A stretch of DNA of 64,000 bases from Rhodoferax_B sp049316285 (GTDB lineage Bacteria > Pseudomonadota > Gammaproteobacteria > Burkholderiales > Burkholderiaceae_C): the NCBI RefSeq assembly GCF_049316285.1, contig NZ_JBMOXA010000012.1, positions 1 through 64,000 on the forward strand, given 5' to 3'. The stretch's first letter is position 1. Each line of letters starts with the position of its first letter. The notes under the pieces were generated by a model that did no database searches, was not told the DNA's origin, and was given only the letters and a program-made list of their open reading frames with translations. Below are positions 1 through 9,147 of this stretch, piece after piece. Position numbers and translations under genes: made by a program.

Positions 1-1002
1 GTGGCGCACACACAGGCGCGCTGGGGCCGCAAGGCTTCGTTTCAGCTGGGGCTGGTCGTCGCGGTGGCATCCGCGCTGTTGTGCCTGCTGGCGGTACACA
101 TAGGCAGTTTCTGGTTGCTGTGCACAGCCACCCTGGTGGCCGGTTACTACAACGCCAATGCGGGGCTTTACCGTTTTGCCGCGGGCGAACTCTGTACACC
201 CGCATGGCGTGAAAAAGCGGTGTCGCTGGTGATGGCTGGAGGGCTGCTGGGCGCGGTCGCCGGGCCTAACCTGGCACATCTCACACGCGACTGGTTGCCC
301 CAGCCTTTTGCGGCCGCTTATCTGGCGCTGGCGCTGGCCGGGCTGTTGTCCATGGCGGTGCTCAGCGCGATCGAGTTTCCGCCCCCGGCCGCAAAATCCA
401 CGGCCCAGGGAGCACGTTCCCTGGGCCGGATTGCACGCCAGCCGGTGTTCATTGTTGCGGCGCTCACTGGCGCCTTGGGCTACGGTGTGATGAACCTGCT
501 GATGGCCTCCACGCCGATTGCCATGCAGGTCTGCGGCATGCCGTTTCGCGACGCCGCACTGGTGCTTGAATGGCATGTGATAGGCATGTTTGCACCCGGC
601 TTCTTCACCGGCCACCTGATCCGCCGCTTTGGAGTCTTGCCGGTCATGGCGGTGGGCGTGCTGCTGTACCTGGGCTGCATCAGCATCGCCCTCAGCGGGC
701 AGGAGTTGCAGCAGTTTGGCCTGGCGCTGTTCCTGCTGGGGCTGGGCTGGAATTTTCTGTTCACCGGCAGCACCACCTTGTCTATGCAGGCCTACCGGCC
801 TGAGGAGCGCGACAAGGCGCAGGGCCTGCTCAACTTCCTGGTGTTTGCCACGCTGGCCCTCAGCTCCCTGGCCTCAGGCGTGTTGGTGACCACCCAAGGC
901 TGGCACTGGCTCAATCTCAGCTCGCTGGTGCCGGTGTTGCTGGCAGGCGCCAGCCTGGCGTGGCTGGCGCTGCAGCAACGTCAACTCAAGACTCAGCGGT
1001 AA
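1..1002 (+). CDS. MFS transporter, 5' end cut by the window
   Basis: The frame is open from the first base and gives 333 residues. MFS carriers are usually about 400, so roughly the first two membrane helices are probably missing and the first GTG is unlikely to be the true start. An RxGRK stretch at residues 7-11 fits the loop 2-3 signature of the superfamily, and about ten hydrophobic segments follow. It is a polytopic inner-membrane protein that should use the proton gradient to move a small solute. The substrate cannot be read from sequence; the neighbouring aromatic-degradation genes make an aromatic acid possible. Its end overlaps the convergent Bug-protein gene by 17 bases. Confidence 0.8.
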   Translation: MAHTQARWGRKASFQLGLVVAVASALLCLLAVHIGSFWLLCTATLVAGYYNANAGLYRFAAGELCTPAWREKAVSLVMAGGLLGAVAGPNLAHLTRDWLPQPFAAAYLALALAGLLSMAVLSAIEFPPPAAKSTAQGARSLGRIARQPVFIVAALTGALGYGVMNLLMASTPIAMQVCGMPFRDAALVLEWHVIGMFAPGFFTGHLIRRFGVLPVMAVGVLLYLGCISIALSGQELQQFGLALFLLGLGWNFLFTGSTTLSMQAYRPEERDKAQGLLNFLVFATLALSSLASGVLVTTQGWHWLNLSSLVPVLLAGASLAWLALQQRQLKTQR

Positions 1003-1981
1003 AACCAATCGCCTTGACGATCGGGCCCCAACGCTCGGTGTCGGCCTTCAGTGTGGCGGCCAGTTCTTCTGGCGTGGACGATTTCACCTCCAGGCCCATG
1101 GCGGCCAAGCCGTCAATTGTGTCTTTGTCCGTCAGCGCTTTGCGCACGGCGGCGTTGGCGCGTTGCACCACGTCGGGGCTGGCTTTGCCGGGCAAGAAGA
1201 AACCAAACCATTCGTTGTAGACCAGGCCGCTCAGCCCTTGCTCGACCAGGGTGCTGGTGCCCGGCGAGAACTTGCTGCGTGTGGCCCCCGACGTGGCCAA
1301 CAGCCGCGCCTTGCCGCCGCTCAGATGCGGCAAGAACTCGCCTACCGGCGCCGAAACCGAGGCGATCTGCCCGCCCAGCATGTCCAGAATCGCCGGTTGC
1401 GACCCACGGAAACCGATGTGGCGCAACTCCACCTTGCCGGAGCGGCCAATCAGCTCACCCACAAAGTGCGGCACCGAGCCGGGGGCGGGGGAGCCGAAGT
1501 TGGCGTTGGTCGGGTTGGCTTTGCACCACTCCAAAAACTCGGGCACAGTTTTCACCGAGGCCGGCACCTGCGGGCCCACGGCAAACCCCATGTCGAACAC
1601 CACACCCGTGGACACGGGCGTGACATCGGCCACCGGGTCGTAAGGCAGCTTTTTGTAGGTGTGCGGGTAGATGCCCAGCATGGACATGGGCGTGACCAGC
1701 AGCGTCGCCCCGTCGGGTGCCGATGTCTTGAGTAAAGAGATGGCGATCTGGCCGCCGGCGCCGGTGCGTGTGTCGACCACCGCCGACTTGGCATAGCTGC
1801 CAGCCAGTTGCGTGGCGACGCGGCGCGCCAGCGTGTCCACCGTGCCACCAGCGGCAAATCCGGTGAGGATTTTGGCGTTGTCTATGCTTTGTGCCTGGCC
1901 CATCAGTGGCAGGCTGGTGGCGGCAGTTGCGGCAGCGGCCTGCAGCAAGGTACGGCGGTTGATACAACGGTCAAGGGCCAT
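986..1981 (-). CDS. Bug/TctC-family tripartite tricarboxylate transporter receptor
   Basis: The product has 331 residues and resembles the Bug (TctC) periplasmic receptors that are greatly expanded in Burkholderiales. The ATG at 1981 is chosen because AGGAGA lies just upstream; an in-frame start 13 codons earlier has no such support. A twin-arginine/hydrophobic signal peptide (INRRTLLQAAAA, residues 7-18) ends near GQAQS. The mature part carries the family's GFAAGGTVDTLAR-type opening. It should bind an organic or aromatic acid in the periplasm. No TctA/TctB membrane partner is visible here. It lies upstream of the FAH, dioxygenase and dehydrogenase genes on the opposite side of a short gap. 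Confidence 0.85.
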   Translation of the reverse strand: MALDRCINRRTLLQAAAATAATSLPLMGQAQSIDNAKILTGFAAGGTVDTLARRVATQLAGSYAKSAVVDTRTGAGGQIAISLLKTSAPDGATLLVTPMSMLGIYPHTYKKLPYDPVADVTPVSTGVVFDMGFAVGPQVPASVKTVPEFLEWCKANPTNANFGSPAPGSVPHFVGELIGRSGKVELRHIGFRGSQPAILDMLGGQIASVSAPVGEFLPHLSGGKARLLATSGATRSKFSPGTSTLVEQGLSGLVYNEWFGFFLPGKASPDVVQRANAAVRKALTDKDTIDGLAAMGLEVKSSTPEELAATLKADTERWGPIVKAIGFTAES

Positions 1982-2040
1982 GGTTTTGTCTCCTGTATTT
2001 TGGGTCAATGGCGAAAGCAAAACGTTATATATAAAAACGT

Positions 2041-2997
2041 TTAGGGGCTTATTTTGCCCCCAGCCGCCGCCCTGTAGTTGGCTTTGAAGTGCTCGGGAAC
2101 CCGCTCGTCAAAACCAAAGGCCACGCGCCGCACTTCGGGGCTGTCGTTGGGCTGATGGCCGACGCCCAGGGCCGACGCACGCGGCGCCGGAATGGCGACC
2201 ACCGTGCCGGTTAAACGCCCCAGGCCGGTGATCTCGCACTCGACCACATCGCCGGGATCCACCGAGCGCGAGTGGCACGGTGTGCCCATCAGGATCATAT
2301 CGCCCGGCACTAGCGTGATGTGACGCGCGATGTCGGCGATTACATAGTGCGGGCCCCAGATGGTTTCGTCGCCAATGTGCGCCTCTTGCACCACCAGGCC
2401 ATTGCGGTAGGTGCGCAGCGTCTGCTCGAAAAGATTGATACCACGCACAATGCCTGGGCCTATGGGCAGCAGGGTGTCGGCCCCCTTGACGCGCAGCATG
2501 CTGCCCTGGTCGGTGTCGCGGTAGTTTTGCAGGCCCATGTCTAGCGCCGGGCAAAAACCTTCTATGTAGTCCCAGGCCTCATCGGGCAACACGTTGCGGC
2601 AGGTCTTGCCTATGACCACGGCGTATTCACCCTCGTAGTTCAGGTACAGGCTGTCGGCCGGTTTCAAAATTTCGCAGCCGTGGCCGTTGAGCGAGGTCGG
2701 TGGTTTGGTGAAGTAAGTCGGTGTTTCGCTGGGCTTGGGCGCGTTGCGTGTCTCGAAGCTGCGCGAGCTGTAGGAGATGTGCACAGCGATGATCTTGCTG
2801 GGGGTGACAGGTGGCAAATGCTGCACATCGGCCGGGCTCACCACACGCGCATCATCGAGCCGCAATTGGCCTTGCTGCGGGCCGTCCTCGATGAGGGTGC
2901 CCCAGGCAACACTGCCGCCCACCAGCACGCGGCGGCGCTCCAAACGTGGGCCACGCATCACGGCGGGCAGTTCCTGGATCGGAAATTCAAAGTTCAC
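2041..2997 (-). CDS. Fumarylacetoacetate hydrolase-family protein (HpaG-like isomerase/decarboxylase)
   Basis: The 318-residue product has the FAH C-terminal fold: KPPTSLNG at 98-105, the metal-binding pair in YEGEYAVVIG (Glu122, Glu124) and Asp152 in ALDMG. A GTG start at 2997 is preferred because AGGAG lies seven bases upstream; the frame stays open further upstream but without a ribosome site. The flanking genes encode homoprotocatechuate-pathway enzymes, so it probably acts as the 5-oxopent-3-ene-1,2,5-tricarboxylate decarboxylase and/or 2-hydroxyhepta-2,4-diene-dioate isomerase (HpaG-type role). Classical HpaG is often a two-module protein; this one has a single module. The exact reaction is inference from context. 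Confidence 0.8.
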   Translation of the reverse strand: MNFEFPIQELPAVMRGPRLERRRVLVGGSVAWGTLIEDGPQQGQLRLDDARVVSPADVQHLPPVTPSKIIAVHISYSSRSFETRNAPKPSETPTYFTKPPTSLNGHGCEILKPADSLYLNYEGEYAVVIGKTCRNVLPDEAWDYIEGFCPALDMGLQNYRDTDQGSMLRVKGADTLLPIGPGIVRGINLFEQTLRTYRNGLVVQEAHIGDETIWGPHYVIADIARHITLVPGDMILMGTPCHSRSVDPGDVVECEITGLGRLTGTVVAIPAPRASALGVGHQPNDSPEVRRVAFGFDERVPEHFKANYRAAAGGKISP

Positions 2998-3156
2998 AAC
3001 AATGCTCCTAGACGCAAACGGGCACAAACAACGGCAAGCGCAGCGAGCCGTATCGCAGGCGAACACCGCCGAACCGGCTTTGCCGGGCGGCTGGTGTTGC
3101 CCCCTGCAAGGGGGTTGGCGTAGCGACACGCAGTGCGCGAAGACTGGGGGTATTCC

Positions 3157-4035
3157 TCACGGTTCAAACCACATGTGGATGTTGCCGGTGCCACGGGCGT
3201 TTTCGTAGGCCGATAGCGCTTCGCCTTTGGCGCGGCATTCCTTGCCGCCCATGGCGCCCAGCATCTGCAGGTAGTGCGCGCCAAAAGCCTCCCACGGCTT
3301 CTTGCGGTAGTCCTCGTCCCAGCGTTCCAACACCGTGTCGTGCCGGCCCTGTTTGAAGAGTTCAATCGCGGCTTTGTCGCTGGCGATGTTTTCCGGGCGC
3401 GACACATTGCTCTCGTGAAAGATGCGCGGATGGTTCGGCTTCCAGTCGATGGCATTGAACTTGTGGCTCAGCGCGCCCGAGGCGAGCAACACCACACGCA
3501 GGCCACTGCTGCGCACGGCCTCGGCAATCGCCTCGCCCGACTTCAGAAAATGCGGCCAGTCACAGTTCTGGCACGAGCTGACGGTGACCACCGGCACATC
3601 GGCCAGCTCCAGCCGCAACTGCTTCACCAGGTTGATGGTGGCGTACTGTTTGCCCAGTGCCGGGTTCTGAATGACGCGGTTGTAGCCGCCACGGGCACGC
3701 GAGGCTTCTTCAATCGCCAGCGCCAACGCCGGGTGGCCACGGTAGGCGTAGGGCACACCGTGCAAGTACCAGGGCATTTCTTCGGAGATGTAGGTGCCCT
3801 CGTAACGCGCGGCACCGTCCACCAGGTGGTAGCCGGTGGTGAACCAATGGCTGTCGAAGATGATGACCACGTCGGGCTTAGCGGCCGTGATCTTGGCGCG
3901 CAGTCGCGCGTAGCCGGGAATCAGATCCGAGTCTTCACCCGCGCCCATGAGGCGGCGGAACTCTTCACATTGCATCAGGCCGGGGTGGTGCGAGACCAGG
4001 GCACCGCCGACAATTTTTCCTGCGTTGGGGCTCAT
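3157..4035 (-). CDS. hpaD: 3,4-dihydroxyphenylacetate 2,3-dioxygenase (class III extradiol)
   Basis: The 292-residue product matches class III (LigB-fold) extradiol dioxygenases over its length. It has His16-His17 near the N-terminus, IIFDSHWF around residues 58-65, an SSCQNCDWPHFLKSGEAI region, and LASGALSHKF, all in the order of HpaD/HpcB. Such enzymes use Fe(II) to cleave homoprotocatechuate to 5-carboxymethyl-2-hydroxymuconate semialdehyde. The dehydrogenase that takes that product is 25 bases upstream in the same direction, and a FAH protein follows, which supports the substrate call. A related gallate- or protocatechuate-type substrate is possible. Confidence 0.82.
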   Translation of the reverse strand: MSPNAGKIVGGALVSHHPGLMQCEEFRRLMGAGEDSDLIPGYARLRAKITAAKPDVVIIFDSHWFTTGYHLVDGAARYEGTYISEEMPWYLHGVPYAYRGHPALALAIEEASRARGGYNRVIQNPALGKQYATINLVKQLRLELADVPVVTVSSCQNCDWPHFLKSGEAIAEAVRSSGLRVVLLASGALSHKFNAIDWKPNHPRIFHESNVSRPENIASDKAAIELFKQGRHDTVLERWDEDYRKKPWEAFGAHYLQMLGAMGGKECRAKGEALSAYENARGTGNIHMWFEP

Positions 4036-4060
4036 GTTGTCTCCTTATTCTTGTGAATGC

Positions 4061-5554
4061 TTACCGATGGCTGAAGCTCGCACGGAAAGGTTTTTTCGGC
4101 ACCACCACGTCCTTCACATCACAGAAGAATTCAAAGCTCCAATCACCACCTTCGCGCCCCACACCCGAGCGTTTGATGCCGCCAAACGGTGCCGCCAGAT
4201 CGCGGATGCCAAAGCTGTTGACCCAGATGAAGCCGGTGCGCACCTGCTCGGCCACGGCGGTGGCGTGCGCGGTGTCGCCGTAGACCACTCCCCCCAAGCC
4301 GTAGTCGGTGCCGTTGGCCAGGGCGATGGCCTCGGCATCGTCGGCAAAGGTTTGCAGCGTGAGCACCGGGCCGAAAACCTCGTTCTGCACGATCTCGCTG
4401 CTCTGCTGCATGTGGGTGAGCATGGTGGGCGCGTAGTACTGCGCGCCAAACGGGTGTGGCGCGCCGCCCCACAACACCTCAGCGCCGGCGTCCACGGCGC
4501 GTTGCACAAAGCCCTGCACACGTTCGACCTGGCGTGGGTGGATGATGGGGCCGACCTCGGTGGCCTCATCACGCGGATCCCCCACCTTGAGCTGTGCCAC
4601 ATAGCCACGCATGGCCGCCACAAAGGCATCATGCACCTTGTGGTGCACCAGGAAACGTGTGCCCGCCAAACACACCTGGCCGGCGTTGCGGTACATCAGC
4701 GCGCCGGTGGCGGCGGCGTTGTCGAGGTCGGCATCTTCGAGCACGATGAACGGCGACTTGCCACCCAGCTCCAGGCTGCAGGGTACGAGGTTGGCGCCCG
4801 CTGCCCGGGCAATCCACTTGGCCGTGGGCACCGAGCCGGTAAACGAGATACGCGCCAGGCGCGGGTCGCTGACCAGCTTGGCACCCGTGCCCGCACCACT
4901 GCCCTGCACGATGTTGAACACGCCCGGCGGCAGGCCGGCGGCGTGTGCGCAATCGGCCAGCAGGCTGCTGGTGAGCGGCGCCCACTCGGGCGGCTTGACG
5001 ATGACGGTATTACCGGCCGCGAGTGCCGGGCCAAGCTTCCAGGTGGCCAGCATCAACGGCGAATTCCATGGTGTGATGATGGCCACCACACCCGCCGGAT
5101 CGTGCCGCACCAGGTGTGTCGCCTGCTCGGTTTCCATGGGGCGGTCTTGCAGCGTCAACGCGTGTTCGGCAAACCAGCTGAGGTTGAGCATGGCGCGTGG
5201 CACCACGCCGTGTTTCATGCGCGACAACAAAATGCCGGCGTCATTGGATTCGACCTGACAAAAGGCTTCAGCGCGTTTGCCAATCTCGGCGGCTAAGCGG
5301 TCGAGATAGGGTTTGCGTTCGGCCGCCGTCAGCGCCGCCCAGGCCGGGAAGGCGGCCAGTGCCGCACGTATGGCGGCGTCCACATGCGCCGCCGTGCCTT
5401 CGCTGATGCGGCCCAGCAGGCTTTGGTCTATGGGGCAGTACAGGTCGAACAGCACCTCGGAGGCGACACGTTCACCGTGGATGTAGTGGTGCGGCGAGAC
5501 GGCAAAGCCCGCCACGTGAATTTGCTCTGTGCTCAAAGAGATGTCTCCAATCAT
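4061..5554 (-). CDS. hpaE: 5-carboxymethyl-2-hydroxymuconate semialdehyde dehydrogenase
   Basis: This is a 497-residue NAD-dependent aldehyde dehydrogenase of normal family length. The active site is complete: Asn164 in TPWNSP, Glu262 in LELGGKSP and Cys295 in NAGQVCLAG. Together with the dioxygenase behind it the best reading is oxidation of the ring-cleavage semialdehyde to 5-carboxymethyl-2-hydroxymuconate. The ATG at 5554 has GGAG only three bases upstream; a TTG seven codons in, behind GGAGAC, is an alternative start. The gene is divergent from the LysR gene, which probably controls it. A hydroxymuconic semialdehyde dehydrogenase of another meta pathway is the main alternative. Confidence 0.78.
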   Translation of the reverse strand: MIGDISLSTEQIHVAGFAVSPHHYIHGERVASEVLFDLYCPIDQSLLGRISEGTAAHVDAAIRAALAAFPAWAALTAAERKPYLDRLAAEIGKRAEAFCQVESNDAGILLSRMKHGVVPRAMLNLSWFAEHALTLQDRPMETEQATHLVRHDPAGVVAIITPWNSPLMLATWKLGPALAAGNTVIVKPPEWAPLTSSLLADCAHAAGLPPGVFNIVQGSGAGTGAKLVSDPRLARISFTGSVPTAKWIARAAGANLVPCSLELGGKSPFIVLEDADLDNAAATGALMYRNAGQVCLAGTRFLVHHKVHDAFVAAMRGYVAQLKVGDPRDEATEVGPIIHPRQVERVQGFVQRAVDAGAEVLWGGAPHPFGAQYYAPTMLTHMQQSSEIVQNEVFGPVLTLQTFADDAEAIALANGTDYGLGGVVYGDTAHATAVAEQVRTGFIWVNSFGIRDLAAPFGGIKRSGVGREGGDWSFEFFCDVKDVVVPKKPFRASFSHR

Positions 5555-5657
5555 TTCTCCAGCGCAGTGTGCGCGGCCCCGCGCGGCGCAACAAACGATA
5601 AATTTTGGTGTACTGTGAAGACTTGCTTATCAATACGCCAGAACAGCTGTTTCACCC

Positions 5658-6596
5658 ATGCCACTCCCCCGATTCACCTCGCGCCAGCTCGAAGCCTTCG
5701 AGGCCGTGGCCGAAATGCGCAGCTTCACCGACGCCGCCGACCGTCTGGCGCTCAGCCCCTCGGCAGTCAGCCAGTTGATCAACGAGCTCGAATCCACACT
5801 CGACTTCAAGCTGTTTGACCGCAGCACACGGCGCGTGGAAATCTCCAGCGCCGGGCGCGAGTTTTTGGCCTCGGCCGACTCGGTGTTGAAACACCTGCGG
5901 CTGGCGCAGTCGGCCGCCGAAGACGTGCGCAACCGGGCCGCCGGCATTGTGCGCATTGCAGCACCCTTGGTGGTGGCCAGCGTGATCCTGCCGCCGGTGA
6001 TCAAGGCCTATGGCAGCACCCGGCCCAAGGTGCGGGTGCACATCCGCGACGTGCCGGTGGACCGGCTGGTGGACGCCGTGGCCAGCGGCGACGCCGACCT
6101 GGCCATGGGCCCGGACCGCGCCGTGGGCGACGACGTGGAACGCATTGCACTGTTCAACAGCCCATGGGTGATGTGGTGCGCCCCTAGCCACCCCTTGGCA
6201 CGGAGGCGCAGCGTGACCTGGGCCGAGCTGCGTGCACACCCGCTGGTGGCTGCGGGCCGCGACCACGAACGCAGCGTGGCGCAAATGCACGAGGCGCTGC
6301 CGGGCAACGAGCGCATCACACCGATAGACGTGGTGGACAACATCTCCACCGCCTTGGGCATGGCGGCTGCCGACCTGGCCGCGACCTTGTCACCCGCCTA
6401 TGTGCAGGCGCTGGCCAAACCGCTGGGCCTGGTGCAACGCAGCATCACCAACCCCGAGGTGATGCGCCAGATGTGCCTGTACCAACCGCTGCGCCGTGCC
6501 AGCTCGCCGGCGGCGGAAGGGTTTGCAGAGTTTCTGGCGCAACGCTTCACCGCAGCTTCGCCCCGCGCCGCGGGTAAACGCCGCGCCACAAAGTAA
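5658..6596 (+). CDS. LysR-family transcriptional regulator
   Basis: The product (312 residues) has the LysR winged helix-turn-helix at the N-terminus (residues 7-65, with SFTDAADRLALSPSAVSQ) and a periplasmic-binding-protein-like effector domain after residue 90. It is transcribed away from the hpaE-like gene, with a 103-base gap between them that should hold the shared operator. LysR proteins in this arrangement normally activate the divergent catabolic operon in response to a pathway intermediate. No strong ribosome site is seen before the ATG. A clear terminator follows the stop codon. Confidence 0.88.
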   Translation: MPLPRFTSRQLEAFEAVAEMRSFTDAADRLALSPSAVSQLINELESTLDFKLFDRSTRRVEISSAGREFLASADSVLKHLRLAQSAAEDVRNRAAGIVRIAAPLVVASVILPPVIKAYGSTRPKVRVHIRDVPVDRLVDAVASGDADLAMGPDRAVGDDVERIALFNSPWVMWCAPSHPLARRRSVTWAELRAHPLVAAGRDHERSVAQMHEALPGNERITPIDVVDNISTALGMAAADLAATLSPAYVQALAKPLGLVQRSITNPEVMRQMCLYQPLRRASSPAAEGFAEFLAQRFTAASPRAAGKRRATK

Positions 6597-6597
6597 A

Positions 6598-6618
6598 AAA
6601 CCCGCCGAAGCGGGTTTT
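6598..6618. terminator. Bidirectional intrinsic terminator
   Basis: AAACCCGC (6598-6605) pairs with GCGGGTTT (6610-6617) around a CGAA loop, with A and T runs on both sides. It lies between the convergent LysR and PEP-CTERM genes and can serve both. Confidence 0.85.
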
Positions 6619-6640
6619 CAAAGACGCTCAAAAGCGCCTG

Positions 6641-7306
6641 TCAGGCCTTGCGCTTGCGCACGGCAGCGAGTCCCGCCAGGCCTAGGCCCAACAGCGCCAA
6701 AGAGCCTGGCTCGGGGATGGCGTTGTTGCTCGCCGTGTCGGAGAACGTGGCGGAAAACAAGACGTCGAAGTCACCGGCCCACGTCTCCCATGTCGAACTG
6801 GCCAACCGAGAGAAGTCATTGCCGTTGTTGAAGAAAACAAAGCGGCCGCCGTCATATGAATTGCCGCCAGCGGTGGTCGGCATCGACGCGCGGCCATCAT
6901 CGCCACCATCGACGTCCGACGTGGAGAAGAAGGCCACGTACTGCGTGCCGCTGGTCAGGGAGAGTGCGCCCGTGTCGAAGGTGAAGGCATACGGCGAAGA
7001 AGCCGCGCCGGAAAACTCTTGCACCGCGCTGCTGTAAAGCGCGGAACCCACAATTTTCAAGCCGTCCCAAGCGTAGATATAGCTCTTGAAGCTGGTCGTC
7101 CCCGAACCCGAGCTCAGGTACATGGTGTACGAATTCAGGTAGTTGCCCGCAGCCGTGAAGGTTTGCCCGTAAGTGGCAGTATCGGTTTCGGCGAAGGGCC
7201 CAATCGTGCTGCCACTCCAGGTGCCGCTGGTGACCACCGTGGCCTGGGCCGTCATGGCGCATGCGGCAACAGAAAAAGCGACGGCGAGATGTTTGATGAC
7301 TTGCAT
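6641..7306 (-). CDS. PEP-CTERM sorting-domain protein
   Basis: The product has about 221 residues from the ATG at 7306. It begins with a signal peptide (MQVIKHLAVAFSVAACAM, ending at AQA). It ends with the PEP-CTERM signal: the PEPGSLALLGLGLAGLAA motif, a hydrophobic helix and a basic tail RKRKA. Such proteins are exported, processed by an exosortase and linked to the cell surface or exopolysaccharide. The middle is rich in Ser, Gly, Thr and aromatics and resembles secreted beta-sandwich proteins; no catalytic motif is recognised. The frame runs 12 codons further up to a TTG. It splits the catabolic cluster and has no obvious link to it. Confidence 0.85.
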   Translation of the reverse strand: MQVIKHLAVAFSVAACAMTAQATVVTSGTWSGSTIGPFAETDTATYGQTFTAAGNYLNSYTMYLSSGSGTTSFKSYIYAWDGLKIVGSALYSSAVQEFSGAASSPYAFTFDTGALSLTSGTQYVAFFSTSDVDGGDDGRASMPTTAGGNSYDGGRFVFFNNGNDFSRLASSTWETWAGDFDVLFSATFSDTASNNAIPEPGSLALLGLGLAGLAAVRKRKA

Positions 7307-7487
7307 GAAGTGTCTGAAATTAGGTTTGGTTTGTGGAAACAACTAACTCGTTACTTAATGCAACGGTTATGCCACATAACAAAATCAAACACTTACGTAC
7401 ACTTATGGATGCAGGTGTAAAGAACGGCGACAGATCCCCGATCTCGCCAACACCTCACCTCAACCCGGCTCAGCCCGCCACCAAGGC

Positions 7488-8291
7488 TCACATAAACCGA
7501 AACGCAATCGCGCCCAAGGGTCCGTAGTCGGCGTGAAAGGTATCGCCCGCCGCCGCCGCCACGGGCCGCGTGAACGAGCCGGCCAACACGACCTCGCCCG
7601 CCGCCAAACCTTCGCCGTGCGGCGCAAGCTTGTTGGCCAGCCAGGCCACACCGTTGGCCGGGTGGTTCAGCACCGCCGCCGTCAAGCCGCTTTCCTCTAT
7701 GACGCCATTCTTGTAAAGCAGCGCGCCACACCAGCGCAGGTCAACCGCATCGGGCTTGACTGGGCGGCCGCCGAGCACGATGCCGGCGTTGGCCGCGTTG
7801 TCGGCAATCGTGTCCAGCACTTTGCGCGGCGCCTTGGTCACGTGGTCGAGTTGTTCGATGCGTGCGTCGATGATCTCTATCGCCGGCACCACATAGTCGG
7901 TGGCGGCGAGCACGTCGAAAATGCTCACACCCGGGCCGCGCAAAGCTTTGCCGAGGATGAAGGCCAACTCCACCTCGACACGCGGCAGGATGAAGCGCTG
8001 CAGCGGGATGTCCGCACCTTCGGGGAACAACATGTCGTCGGTCAGCGCGCCATAGTCGGGCTCGGTGATTTGTGACGAAATTTGCATCGCGCGCGAGGTC
8101 AGGCCGATTTTGTGGCCGAGGATTCTGCGGCCCTCACTGAGCTTGATTTGCACCCAGGCGCGCTGGATGGCGTAGCTGTCGGCCATCTCCATCGCCGGAA
8201 AGCGTTTGGAGAAGTGTTCCACCTGCACACGCGTTTGTTCGGCCTGGTGCAATTCGCGCGCCAGCGCCTGGTGTTGGTCGGGGGTCAGCAT
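7488..8291 (-). CDS. hpaH: 2-oxo-hept-4-ene-1,7-dioate hydratase
   Basis: The 267-residue product matches the MhpD/HpaH hydratases, which are FAH-fold enzymes. It shows GHKIGLTSRAMQ (59-70), the DYGALTDDM element (79-87), the metal site VEVELAF (Glu106, Glu108) and Glu139 in PAIEIID. It should add water to 2-oxohept-4-ene-1,7-dioate, the step before the final aldolase in homoprotocatechuate breakdown. It faces the same way as the dioxygenase and dehydrogenase genes but is separated from them by the LysR and PEP-CTERM genes. No HpaI-type aldolase or HpaF isomerase is seen nearby. Confidence 0.85.
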   Translation of the reverse strand: MLTPDQHQALARELHQAEQTRVQVEHFSKRFPAMEMADSYAIQRAWVQIKLSEGRRILGHKIGLTSRAMQISSQITEPDYGALTDDMLFPEGADIPLQRFILPRVEVELAFILGKALRGPGVSIFDVLAATDYVVPAIEIIDARIEQLDHVTKAPRKVLDTIADNAANAGIVLGGRPVKPDAVDLRWCGALLYKNGVIEESGLTAAVLNHPANGVAWLANKLAPHGEGLAAGEVVLAGSFTRPVAAAAGDTFHADYGPLGAIAFRFM

Positions 8292-8560
8292 GCCGGTCTC
8301 CTGGTTTTAGGTTTGCGGCCGAGTTTGCAATCCACCGCCGGCCACCACAAGCGATAGATATTGGTGAACTGCTTAGCGGCTCTTCACAATGCGGCCGCAA
8401 TTCACGATCATGGGCCCGTATGCACAGGGTTACAAAATGGGCCGCCCCAGCGCCTCATGTCAACCCATAATTTGCAGCCCGCCGTAGCCTGTCCTGGGCC
8501 CACGGTGCCTTGTTTCGCTGGCACTGCGCCGGCCTTTTCTTATTTTTAGGAAGCAACATC

Positions 8561-9046
8561 ATGGGTCTACTCGATTCCATACTCGGCGCTGTCATGAACA
8601 ACGGGCAATCGCCTAATCAAGGCCAAGCTGGCGCGGCCGCAGGCCTGGGCGGCTTGGGCGGTTTGCTTGGCGTGCTCGCCAGCAACCCGCAGTTGATCCA
8701 GGTGATCACCGGCATGCTGGCCAACAATGGCAGCCAGGGCGGTCTGGGCGGTTTGATGGACAAGTTCCAGCAGGCCGGCATGGGCGACGTGATTGGCTCG
8801 TGGGTGGGAAGTGGCCAAAACCACGCCATCTCGGGCGAGCAACTCAGCCAGGTGCTGGGGCCAGACACACTGTCCAGCATTGCTGCTCAGTTGGGCCTGC
8901 AACCCGGTGAAGCCGCAGGCCAGTTGTCGCAAGTGCTGCCAGGCTTGATCGACCAACTCACGCCCCAGGGCCAGGCCCCCGCGCAGGGCCTGGGTGGTGA
9001 GCAGGACTTGTTTGGCATGCTCGGCGGTTTGCTACAACAAAAATAG
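8561..9046 (+). CDS. YidB-family (DUF937) protein
   Basis: The 161-residue product starts MGLLDSILGAV and matches the small YidB/DUF937 family. It has a glycine/leucine-rich opening, then a conserved core with WVGSGQNHAISGEQLSQVLG and TPQGQ near the end. The ATG at 8561 has AGGA a dozen bases upstream; the frame is open before it but unsupported. The cellular role of the family is not well defined. It stands alone with its own terminator. Confidence 0.82.
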   Translation: MGLLDSILGAVMNNGQSPNQGQAGAAAGLGGLGGLLGVLASNPQLIQVITGMLANNGSQGGLGGLMDKFQQAGMGDVIGSWVGSGQNHAISGEQLSQVLGPDTLSSIAAQLGLQPGEAAGQLSQVLPGLIDQLTPQGQAPAQGLGGEQDLFGMLGGLLQQK

Positions 9047-9097
9047 CTCTTTACGCTGATGCAGATTGCGCGAGACGGCAATTTGGCTTGAAAACAC

Positions 9098-9131
9098 AAA
9101 AGCCGGTTTGCATTGCGCAAACCGGCTTTTT
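9098..9131. terminator. Intrinsic terminator, possibly bidirectional
   Basis: AAAAGCCGGTTTG (9098-9110) pairs perfectly with CAAACCGGCTTTT (9118-9130). It lies between the convergent YidB and M20 peptidase genes. Confidence 0.88.
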
Positions 9132-9147
9132 GCTTGGGCGTTGAAAC

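Noticed and set aside
3947..5296. A 449-codon open frame on the plus strand.
   Set aside because: It lies antisense to the dioxygenase and the aldehyde dehydrogenase, whose active-site motifs are intact. Long antisense frames are expected in GC-rich genes.
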